This document shows, piece after piece, positions 53,581 through 60,504 of a DNA stretch of 64,000 nucleotides (within the stretch, counting starts at the first letter, position 1; each line of letters opens with the position of its first letter). The DNA is from Dermatophilus congolensis (lineage in GTDB: Bacteria; Actinomycetota; Actinomycetes; Actinomycetales; Dermatophilaceae): contig JAUNUP010000010.1 of assembly GCA_030538115.1 (NCBI GenBank), forward strand, positions 1-64,000, given 5' to 3'. Made by a program: the position numbers and the translations under genes. The notes beneath the pieces were generated by a model that saw only the letters and a program-made list of their open reading frames with translations, was not told the DNA's origin and did not search any database.

Positions 53581-54464
53581 TGTGGCATCGCCTCCCCGAG
53601 GTCGGGAATCGTCGCACGCACCCTGTAGCCCCGGCCGTGGGAGCCGTGGGCGAGGGTGCCGCCGGTCGCCGAGACGCGGGCAGCGAGCAGGGCCAGGCCG
53701 TGGCCCGCGCCGGGATCGGCTGACCAGCCGGTGGTGGGGCCGTCATCGTCCACTGTGACCTGCAATGATCCCGCGTCGCGTGTGATGGTGACGGCGGCGC
53801 TGGTCGGGCCGGCGTGCCTGGCAACGTTGGCCAGGGCCTCTCGCACCACGTGGTAGGCGGCCAACTCGGCGCCTCCGGATGCGGCGCGCGTCTCCAGCCC
53901 GGAGGCCGTGACCGTCACCCCCTCCGAGCGGGCCCGCTCCAGCAGAGCAGGCACGTCGCCGAGCCCCGCGATCGGAGTCGTCGGCGCGGGAGCGGGCGAG
54001 GCAGGGTCGTCGGGGGCATGGAGCAAGGAGAGAAGTCCGCGTAGATCGGCGGTGGCGGAGGCGCTTAGCGCGGCGATGTCGGCCAGGGCTGCGCTCGCCT
54101 CCTCGGGGCGGTCGGCGGCCAAACGCGCGCCGGCGCGGGCCCGCAGGGTGATGGCGCCGAGGCCGTGGCTGACGATGTCGTGCAGGTCACCGGCGATGGT
54201 TAGCCGGTCGGAGAGCACAGCGTCGCGGGCGGCGGCTCGAGCGAGTTCGGCCTCGTACCTGCGCTGTTCGCGAATACCCAGGCGTGCGAGCCACACGGCC
54301 ACAAGCCCCACGGCGGCGATCAGCACATAGGCCCAGACGGGCGTCGCCACAGACTGTTCCGGCTCGGCAGGACCCACGGGCACGCCCACGATCATGGCGA
54401 GTGCCGTGAGCAGCCCCGCGAGCCATCCCCAGAATCGCCACGGACGTGACGAGCGCCGAACCAT
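53577..54464 (-). CDS. Sensor histidine kinase (HisKA_3 type)
   Basis: 295-residue small sensor kinase. Two transmembrane helices (about 12-30 and 42-60) leave almost no extracellular loop, so it probably senses within the membrane or through the ABC partner. The phosphoacceptor is H95 in IAGDLHDIVSH. The ATPase domain has the N-box EALANVARHA and VDDDGP. Short sensors of this form typically pair with ABC exporters for peptide or antibiotic resistance. The gene's 5' end is 98 bases from the divergent ABC ATPase. Confidence 0.93.
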   Translation of the reverse strand: MVRRSSRPWRFWGWLAGLLTALAMIVGVPVGPAEPEQSVATPVWAYVLIAAVGLVAVWLARLGIREQRRYEAELARAAARDAVLSDRLTIAGDLHDIVSHGLGAITLRARAGARLAADRPEEASAALADIAALSASATADLRGLLSLLHAPDDPASPAPAPTTPIAGLGDVPALLERARSEGVTVTASGLETRAASGGAELAAYHVVREALANVARHAGPTSAAVTITRDAGSLQVTVDDDGPTTGWSADPGAGHGLALLAARVSATGGTLAHGSHGRGYRVRATIPDLGEAMPQ

Positions 54465-54562
54465 GCCTACGAGCGTAGGCGTCGGTGCGCGGAGTGCATC
54501 GGACCAGAGGCCGAGGCCGCCGGGCCGATGTGCCGCCGCCCCTCTGCGCGGATCGTTGCCGC

Positions 54563-55288
54563 ATGATCACGTTCAGTCATGTCACCAAGCGGCGCGGTGC
54601 CCGCACGATTCTCGACGATGTTACGTTCACGGCCTCGCCCGGTCGGGTGACCGGATTCGTCGGGCCCAACGGCGCGGGTAAGTCGTCGTCGCTGCGAATA
54701 CTGCTCGGCCTCGACCGAGCCACGGGCGGAGCGGCCGTCATCGGGGGGCGCCGCTACGTCGACCTGAAGCGGCCGTTGACGCGGGTCGGCGCCTGCCTCG
54801 GCGGAGCGGGCGCGCACCCGGCCCGCCGCGCCGTCGACCACCTGCGCTGGGTGGCGGCGAGTAACGCCATCCCGCGCAGGCGCGTCCGCGAGGTGCTGGA
54901 CGAGGCCGGGTTGGCCGAGCACGCGAAGCGCAGGGCCGGCACGTTCTCGCTGGGCATGGCGCAGCGGCTCGGCGTGGCGACCGCGCTGCTCGGCGAGCCG
55001 GAGGTGCTCGTGCTCGACGAGCCGATCAACGGTCTGGATCCCGAGGGCATCAGGTGGATGCGCACGCTCGTCCGCGACCATGCCGCTGCCGGTGGCACCG
55101 TGCTCATCTCGAGTCACGTGATGAGCGAACTGGCGGAGGTCGCGCACGACGTGGTCGTCATCGGTGGCGGAACGATCCGGGCGGCCGGCTCGATGAGCGA
55201 GGTCACGCAGGGGTTCGCCTCGCTGGAAGACGCCTTCTTCACGCTCACCGCAGCCGACGCCGGCGTCGCTGCAGGAGGTGCCCGATGA
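54563..55288 (+). CDS. ABC transporter ATP-binding protein (two-component-linked)
   Basis: 241-residue ABC ATPase. Walker A GPNGAGKSS, signature FSLGMAQRL, Walker B VLVLDEPINGLDP and switch His in ISSHVMSELAEVAHD are present. The LGMAQR signature and the short C-terminus match the drug/bacteriocin exporter (BcrA/NatA) group. First gene of a three-gene operon with two ABC-2-like permeases; the permease start overlaps by 4 bases. Divergent from the histidine kinase. Confidence 0.95.
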   Translation: MITFSHVTKRRGARTILDDVTFTASPGRVTGFVGPNGAGKSSSLRILLGLDRATGGAAVIGGRRYVDLKRPLTRVGACLGGAGAHPARRAVDHLRWVAASNAIPRRRVREVLDEAGLAEHAKRRAGTFSLGMAQRLGVATALLGEPEVLVLDEPINGLDPEGIRWMRTLVRDHAAAGGTVLISSHVMSELAEVAHDVVVIGGGTIRAAGSMSEVTQGFASLEDAFFTLTAADAGVAAGGAR

Positions 55289-56049
55289 GCGGATTCGTGG
55301 CCGAACTCCACAAACTCGTCTCCCTCCGCGCCGTGCGCGGGTGTGCGTTGGCAGCGGTGGTCGTGACTGCTCTGCTCACGTGGTTCAACGGCAGCGGCAC
55401 ACGCTCCGAACTGGATGAGGGCTACGTCTCCGACATCTCGGGGCCCGAATTCGTGGGCCTCGGTGAGGTGCTCATCGTGGTGGCGATGCTGGCGGCCATC
55501 GGCGTGATGACGGCCGGCCAGGAATACCGGTCCATGCCCGAAGAACTGGGGGGCGGAAGCCAGGCACGCACCTCCGCGCTGGCCGAGCCCAACCGTCTGC
55601 GAATGCTCGCCACGAAACTCGCGGCGCTCACGCTCGTCGGAGCTGTGATTGCAGCGCTGGCAGGTGCCGTCGCGCTGTTCGTGGCCGATGCCGCGCTCGG
55701 GCAGTACGCGCCTCCGCTCGATCTGGAGCGCTGGGCCGACGGCGCCCGCGGCGCCCTTTACGCGCTGCTCACAGGCCTGCTCGGCATGGTGCTGACCGTG
55801 CTGTTGCGCAGCGGGCTCGTGCCGATGATCTACCTCGTCGCCAACTCGACGGTGATCTCCGTGGGGTACCTGCTCACCCAGATCACGCCACTGGCGTGGT
55901 ACCTGCCCGACACCTCGGGCATGACCCTCGTGCGCCCACCAGACGACGTCCATCAACCGAGCCCTCTCGTCGGCGGCCTCGTCATGACTGCGTGGATTGT
56001 GGCGTTCGGCGTCGCAGCCCTTGCCCTGGAGCGGAGGCGAGACGCATGA
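55285..56049 (+). CDS. ABC-2 type permease 1 (two-component-linked)
   Basis: 254-residue membrane protein of the ABC-2 permease type, with about six hydrophobic segments. An N-terminal ELHKLVSLRAVRG amphipathic stretch leads into the first helix; the loop between helices 2 and 3 has GQEYRSMPEELGGGSQART, typical of BcrB-like permeases. It overlaps both the ATPase and the next permease gene by 4 bases. Start follows GCAGGAGG. Confidence 0.9.
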   Translation: MSGFVAELHKLVSLRAVRGCALAAVVVTALLTWFNGSGTRSELDEGYVSDISGPEFVGLGEVLIVVAMLAAIGVMTAGQEYRSMPEELGGGSQARTSALAEPNRLRMLATKLAALTLVGAVIAALAGAVALFVADAALGQYAPPLDLERWADGARGALYALLTGLLGMVLTVLLRSGLVPMIYLVANSTVISVGYLLTQITPLAWYLPDTSGMTLVRPPDDVHQPSPLVGGLVMTAWIVAFGVAALALERRRDA

Positions 56050-56801
56050 CTCGCCAGCAGACGACGACAACGCCCGAAGCCACGCGTGCCCCGCTGCCCG
56101 AGCGGCGCACGGCGGTGAAGCGACTGGGGAGAGCCAGCGGGGTAATGGCCGAGATGCTCAAGGTCGTCACGTTGCCCTGGACCTGGTTGGCGGCGGCCGC
56201 GACGTGGGCGGTTGCTCTCGGTGTCGCCTTCGCGACTCGGCAGGCCTATCCAGACCATCCGATAGCCCAGCTCGCGCCACAGGTGGCCCTGTTCACAGTC
56301 TCGGCGGGGTGCGCGGCTCTCGGAGCTGTCGTCGGCGCCCACGAATTCGCAGGGCAGTGGCGCACGACGCTGCTCACGACCCCGGCCCGGGCGCGCGCGT
56401 GCGCCCGCCGGTGGGCGGTGAGGCTCGTGGGGTCCGGAGTCGTGGGGCTCGTGACGTCGGCAGCGGTGCTCCTCGGACTGGGGGCGAGGAGTGGACGCGC
56501 AGGGGAGTTCTCCCTGCTTCTGTCGATGGCGGCGTTCTTCACGCTCGTCACGGTGTTCGGGTGGCTGATCGCCGAGGTCACACGCTCGATGACCCCGGCC
56601 GCTGTCATCGTGCTGCTGGCGCTGTGGCTGCCACCGGTGCTCAAGACAGCGGCTCCGGAGGTCGTGAAGTGGCTCCCCGGCGAGGTCGCTGCTCCGCTGC
56701 TGACCGCCTCCGGAATGAGCACCACTCAGGCAGCGGCGTTGGCCGCTTGGCTGGCGGCCGCAATCGTCATGGCCGCCTGGGCACAGCGCCGCGACGCATA
56801 G
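56046..56801 (+). CDS. ABC-2 type permease 2 (two-component-linked)
   Basis: 251-residue membrane protein, about six hydrophobic segments after a Thr/Arg-rich hydrophilic N-terminus of about 40 residues. The loop after helix 2 (GAHEFAGQWRTTLLTTP) parallels that of permease 1, so the two are likely paralogs forming a heterodimer. Its last codons lie within the first unit of a degenerate 50-bp tandem repeat that continues to 56950. Confidence 0.88.
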   Translation: MTRQQTTTTPEATRAPLPERRTAVKRLGRASGVMAEMLKVVTLPWTWLAAAATWAVALGVAFATRQAYPDHPIAQLAPQVALFTVSAGCAALGAVVGAHEFAGQWRTTLLTTPARARACARRWAVRLVGSGVVGLVTSAAVLLGLGARSGRAGEFSLLLSMAAFFTLVTVFGWLIAEVTRSMTPAAVIVLLALWLPPVLKTAAPEVVKWLPGEVAAPLLTASGMSTTQAAALAAWLAAAIVMAAWAQRRDA

Positions 56802-56950
56802 GCGGAGCGGCCCGCGCCGGGGACCGGGCGCACGGGTCAGCGCGGCGCTGAGACGGAGCGGCCTGCGCCGGGGACCTGCGCACCGGTCAGCGCGACGCTT
56901 AGACGGACCGGCGCGTCGGGGACCTGGCGCGTGGCTCAGCGCGCCAGCGT
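56784..56950. repeat. Degenerate ~50-bp tandem repeat joining two convergent genes
   Basis: CGGAGCGG at 56803 and 56854 and CGGACCGG at 56904 mark a 50-51-base period, with CAGCGC at 56784, 56838, 56888 and 56938. Units include the 3' ends of both the leftward gene (stop 56936) and the rightward permease (stop 56801). It looks like duplication of a shared gene end; a role in termination is possible. Confidence 0.6.
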
Positions 56951-57709
56951 CGATTCGAGGTCGGCTCTGGCGCGGGCCATCGACGGGCCGTACCAGAAGA
57001 GCGTCCTGCCCTCGACGAATTCGTGGCGGTGGTGGGGGAAGACGTCGGGGCCGTCGGTGGGGCCGAAGGCGTACGGTTCATCGGGAAGCAGCACGACGTC
57101 GGGTTTCTCGGCGAGCACGGTCTCGACGTCGAGTCGCGGGTATCGGGCGTCGAGCCTGGCGACCACGTTGACCAGGCCAATCCGACCGAGCACATCGTCG
57201 GCGTACGTCTGCGAGCCCACCCACGACCACGGGTCGCGCCAGATGGGCACAGCCACGCGCAGCGCTTGCAGTGAGGGAGTGGGCGGCGCGTCCCACACCT
57301 CCCGGGCAGTGGTCAGCCACCCTGGCTCCGCCTCGTGCCCGAATCCCTCGCGGAACAACCGGGCGAGGCTGTCGAGGGCCTCCTGAACTGTGTCGATGCG
57401 GGTCACCCACACGGTGACGCCCGACTCACGCAGGCGCTCGACGTCGATCCGGCGGTTCTCCTCGTGGTTCGCGACGACGAGGTCGGGCCGGAGCTCGCGG
57501 ATCGCGGCGAGGTCAGGGTTCTTCGTGCCCCGCACTCGTGCCACGTCGAGATCCGCAGGCTGAACGCACCAATCCGTGGCCCCGACGAGAGAGCCCGGCG
57601 CGGTTTCGGCGATGGCCTCTGTGATCGACGGCACGAGGCTCACCACCCGCCGTGGCTCCGCAACCAACTGCACAGGCGCCCCGAGATCGTCGAGCAGCGG
57701 CCGATCCAT
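56936..57709 (-). CDS. Helical-backbone metal receptor / ABC substrate-binding-like protein
   Basis: 257-residue protein of the BtuF/FhuD-like helical-backbone receptor superfamily: RRVVSLVPSITEAIAETAPG opening, then KNPDLAAIRELRPDLVVAN and a C-terminal half with EKPDVVLLPDEPYAFG. There is no signal peptide or lipobox from the chosen ATG at 57709 (MDRPLLDD), which follows GGGAGA; the longer upstream frame runs through a repeat element and has none either. It therefore looks cytoplasmic, as do related single-gene actinobacterial proteins whose ligand is not known. No permease or ATPase of a metal ABC system is adjacent. Confidence 0.82.
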   Translation of the reverse strand: MDRPLLDDLGAPVQLVAEPRRVVSLVPSITEAIAETAPGSLVGATDWCVQPADLDVARVRGTKNPDLAAIRELRPDLVVANHEENRRIDVERLRESGVTVWVTRIDTVQEALDSLARLFREGFGHEAEPGWLTTAREVWDAPPTPSLQALRVAVPIWRDPWSWVGSQTYADDVLGRIGLVNVVARLDARYPRLDVETVLAEKPDVVLLPDEPYAFGPTDGPDVFPHHRHEFVEGRTLFWYGPSMARARADLESTLAR

Positions 57710-57809
57710 ACGGTCTCCCATCGACGGTGGTACACGGGTAGGCGCTGCGCGCCACGCTACCCGGCGATACAGCGAGCCGGCGCGGACAAGTGCGTGAGGG
57801 CAGCGCCCG

Positions 57810-57905
57810 GTTACGACATGAGGGATGCGTTTCGCCGACGTACGCGCACGTTTACGTAGGTGAATGCGGCACAGGCACTCCAGAGTGCATCCTTCGTGCC
57901 GCAAC
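57810..57905. repeat. Family 2 palindromic element, copy A
   Basis: A 96-base imperfect inverted repeat. The 5' end (GTTACGACATGAGGGATGC) and the reverse complement of the 3' end (GTTGCGGCACGAAGGATGC) match at most positions. The centre contains CGTTTACGTAGGTG. Copy B at 59164-59260 has the same order, length and orientation. The two bracket the DUF559 gene. Three-frame translations across either copy give similar artefact peptides, a sign that it is an element and not a gene. Confidence 0.88.
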
Positions 57906-58081
57906 GTGCGCCCCATCCCGCCAGCCTCTTGTCAGAGCGCGGCCCCGAGTCATGAGAAATCCACAGCACCGATTACGGAATCGTCCCGGATCTCAAGGCT
58001 TTCCGAACACTTATCAACATGGCTAATAACCCTTGTGGAAAACTTGTCGCAGCATCCGCAAGACTTCGCCACGATTCCGAT

Positions 58082-59164
58082 ATGCCAAAACGGGATCGCG
58101 CAGCAGACATCGTCACCCTCCTCACCCAGCAAGGCGGCACCGGCACCCGCGTGGACCTCACGCATGCGGTGTCCCGCGCCGCACTTGAGTCAGCATTACG
58201 ACAAGGCTGGGTGACACATCTCGGCAACGGTTCGATCACTCTGCCTCGACTGGCGATTCCTCCATTGGGTGACGCAGGCGCTTGTCGCTCATGGACGTCC
58301 CCCGATGATGAATTAAGTTCGGCGGCAAACGATCACATCACGTCTCTGCTCGCATTCGCGCGGGGTCACCAAGGGGTTCTGTCGCATCGCAGCGCGGCAG
58401 TAGTGCATCGGTGGGCTGTTCTCAACCCGCCCGATTCCGTCGAACTGATCTTCCCCAGGGGACGGCGGCGCCCCCGGGACTCTGCCGTTCCGATTACGGC
58501 TCGCAACGCGACCGTCACCGCTGAGGAGCTTCGGTTGCGGTGCACCTCGCCGCTCAACACGGTCATCGCGTGCGCTCGCGATCTCGACCCCGCCGAGGCC
58601 TTGGCCATCGCAGATTCCGCCCTACGGTGTGGCGACATCGGCACGCGCGAATTGCGATCCGCGTGCGATCGCTACACCGGCCGTCGCGCAGATCGCGTGC
58701 GCCGCGTTCTCAGTGCTGCAGATAGAGGTGCCGCCAACCCTTTCGAGTCGGCCCTCCGGTGGATTCTTCAAGACGTGCGGGGTGTCGAGTTCTCGACACA
58801 GGTGCGAGTCGAGGACTCGTCGATAGATCTCAAGGTCTTCGTTGATCTCGGTGTCGAAGAACTCCGGCTCGCCTGCGAAGCGGACAGTTACGAATTCCAT
58901 GGTGGCAGAGAGAATTTCCAGAAGGATCGACGCCGTTATGCGCTCCTCAATGCCGCTGGCTGGATCGTCCTCACCTTCACATTGCGTCAGGTTCGTGAAG
59001 AGCCGGAGTGGGTTCGCCAGATCGTCGAAATCATGGTCGATGTCAGGCGTGCCCACCTGGCTGCCGAAAAAGATGCGGCCTCTTGGCGACGCCTTCAACG
59101 CAAGCACGGGCGCGCGCAGCGTCGGAGCCGGGAGCAGAGGCGTCGTTCGCGGAGTGCTGCGTAG
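58082..59164 (+). CDS. DUF559/VSR-like endonuclease-fold protein with AbiEi-like N-terminus
   Basis: 360-residue protein. Residues 8-57 resemble the HTH-like N-terminus of AbiEi antitoxins (IVTLLTQQGG, ALRQGWVTHLGNGSITLP). The middle contains VLSHRSAAVVHRW and IFPRGRRRPRD. The C-terminus is a DUF559/VSR-type PD-(D/E)XK fold with E222 (PFESALR), D249 (SSIDL), E266 and D268 (ACEADSYEFHG), then DRRRYALLNAAGWIVLTFT. All expected acidic residues are present, so nuclease activity is plausible though unproven. The upstream 175 bases and the gene are visibly richer in A and T than neighbours. It lies exactly between Family 2 copies A and B, and copy B begins at the last base of its stop codon. ATG 58082 is chosen; an ATG at 58019 is in frame. 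Such proteins are often annotated as antitoxin-like, but no toxin gene is adjacent. Confidence 0.88.
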   Translation: MPKRDRAADIVTLLTQQGGTGTRVDLTHAVSRAALESALRQGWVTHLGNGSITLPRLAIPPLGDAGACRSWTSPDDELSSAANDHITSLLAFARGHQGVLSHRSAAVVHRWAVLNPPDSVELIFPRGRRRPRDSAVPITARNATVTAEELRLRCTSPLNTVIACARDLDPAEALAIADSALRCGDIGTRELRSACDRYTGRRADRVRRVLSAADRGAANPFESALRWILQDVRGVEFSTQVRVEDSSIDLKVFVDLGVEELRLACEADSYEFHGGRENFQKDRRRYALLNAAGWIVLTFTLRQVREEPEWVRQIVEIMVDVRRAHLAAEKDAASWRRLQRKHGRAQRRSREQRRRSRSAA

Positions 59165-59260
59165 TTTGCGACACGAGGGATGTACTTCTCCGTCGGCCGC
59201 ACACGTTCACCTAGGTGAATGCGGCGCGGCACGCCTGAACTGCATCCTTGGTGTCGCAAC
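59164..59260. repeat. Family 2 palindromic element, copy B
   Basis: 97 bases, same orientation as copy A. The 5' end TTTGCGACACGAGGGATG and the reverse complement of the 3' end, GTTGCGACACCAAGGATG, match at 15 of 18 positions. The centre has the perfect palindrome TTCACCTAGGTGAA. It starts at the final base of the DUF559 stop codon. Confidence 0.88.
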
Positions 59261-59301
59261 GTCCGGGAGGGCGTGAGGTGCCATGCCGCCGGACGCACGG
59301 G

Positions 59302-60273
59302 TCAGGGCGCGGAGTGCGCCGCCAGGTGGGTGTCCATGAGGCGGCGGCTTTCCAGCGTGACGCGTGACCAGCGGGGGTCTGTCCGGCCCGCTTCGACCTG
59401 AGCAGCGAACGCCAGGACCTCGTGCGGCATCGTGTCTTGAGGTGCGACCGGGCCTTCGAGGAGTGTGACCGTGTCGCCCTTGCGGGGATGCAGCTCCATG
59501 AGTGTGGGTTCGGCGAGGTCGGAGATCGTGAGTGCCGCGTCTTCGCCGAGGATCACGCTCGGGGTCACGCCTTGCGTGATCTTCGACCACGACAGGTCGA
59601 CCACGAGATCGGGGTAGGTGAGCATCATCGAGCCGGCGCCCTCGAATCCGTTGTGCAGCAACGTGCTCGCACCGCTCGCCGCGAGCGGCGCTCCGAACAG
59701 GTCGATGGCGGGTTCGAGCACGTATACGCCGATGTCCGCGAGGGCCGAATTGCCGAGGCCGGGGTCGAAGGCGTTCGGCACCTCCCCGGCCCTGAACCGG
59801 TCGTACCGCGACGAGTACTGGCACTTGGCGAAGCTCACCTGCCGAATGGTGCCGAGCTGTGGCAGCGTCTCGCGGAGCAACTCGTACGCGGGCGTGTGGA
59901 GGTGCCGGGTCGCCTCCATCGCGACAACGCCCTTCGCCTCGGCGGCGTCGAGGATGTCGCGTACCTCGGCCTCCGTGGTGCCCATGACTTTCTCGACGAG
60001 CACGTGCTTGCCGGCCTCGATCGCGGCCAGCGCCTGCGTGTGGTGTACGCCGTTGGGGCTCGCGATGTACACGGCGTCGACAGCCTCGCACATCTCGGTG
60101 AGATCGGTGAAGACGCGCCCGATGCCGTGCTCGCGTGCGAACGCCTCCCCGGTCTCGCTCCGTCGCGACAGCACGGCAGTCGCTTCGGCAATCCCGTTGG
60201 TGCGCCCGCAAGCACGCGTGAACCACTCGCTGATGAAGTTGGTACCGACGATCCCGAACCGCAGCGCTCCCAT
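59302..60273 (-). CDS. Gfo/Idh/MocA family oxidoreductase
   Basis: 323-residue NAD(P)-dependent oxidoreductase. The N-terminal Rossmann fold begins LRFGIVGTNFISEWF; EKVMGTTEAEVRDILDAA contains the EKP-like motif in which Lys is catalytic, here EKV rather than EKP. The C-terminal alpha/beta domain follows. Members oxidise or reduce sugars, inositols or dihydrodiols. It stands alone, with no sugar transporter or regulator adjacent, so the substrate is open. Start ATG has only a weak ribosome binding site. Confidence 0.92.
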   Translation of the reverse strand: MGALRFGIVGTNFISEWFTRACGRTNGIAEATAVLSRRSETGEAFAREHGIGRVFTDLTEMCEAVDAVYIASPNGVHHTQALAAIEAGKHVLVEKVMGTTEAEVRDILDAAEAKGVVAMEATRHLHTPAYELLRETLPQLGTIRQVSFAKCQYSSRYDRFRAGEVPNAFDPGLGNSALADIGVYVLEPAIDLFGAPLAASGASTLLHNGFEGAGSMMLTYPDLVVDLSWSKITQGVTPSVILGEDAALTISDLAEPTLMELHPRKGDTVTLLEGPVAPQDTMPHEVLAFAAQVEAGRTDPRWSRVTLESRRLMDTHLAAHSAP

Positions 60274-60333
60274 GACGCCACGCTATCCGTGCCGTCCTCC
60301 GAACGGAGTGGATCCCCACCACTCAGCAGAGGT

Positions 60334-60394
60334 TTGGTGACGGGAACACAGTTTCTAAACTATGCTCTCTCGCTTGAGTTCTGCTAGCAGAACT
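60334..60394 (+). promoter_or_regulatory. Intergenic promoter-like pair and 18-bp palindrome
   Basis: TTGGTG (60334-60339), 16 nt and TAAACT (60356-60361) form a rightward promoter-like pair with no rightward gene after it. AGTTCTGCTAGCAGAACT (60377-60394) is a perfect 18-bp palindrome that may instead be an operator for the leftward oxidoreductase. The 231-base gap has no supported protein gene. Confidence 0.4.
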
Positions 60395-60437
60395 TAGGGA
60401 AACCGCGCCTGACGGATTGCTCGCGCGGGCATGCGAA

Positions 60438-60467
60438 GGGGCGGGTCGCCAACCAGCGACCCGCCCC
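60438..60467 (-). terminator. Terminator of the PhoX gene
   Basis: GGGGCGGGTCGC (60438-60449) pairs perfectly over 12 bp with GCGACCCGCCCC (60456-60467) across a 6-nt loop, 38 nt beyond the PhoX stop. Confidence 0.75.
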
Positions 60468-60504
60468 TCACGTGTGCCTCAGAGGTTCACGAGGCTCACC
60501 GGCG

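Noticed and set aside
53744..53764. Third copy of the CACTGTGACCTGC leader motif
   Set aside because: It lies inside the histidine kinase coding region, over the VTVDDDGP segment, so the match is explained by protein sequence.
57790..58026. Small ORFs over the Family 2 repeats near 57.8 and 59.2 kb
   Set aside because: Similar peptides appear from copies A and B and from the reverse strand, which is the signature of an inverted repeat and not of a gene.
57810..59260. Complete toxin-antitoxin operon at the AbiEi-like gene
   Set aside because: No partner toxin (AbiEii-type nucleotidyltransferase) gene lies on either side; the AbiEi-like part is only the N-terminal domain of a DUF559 protein.
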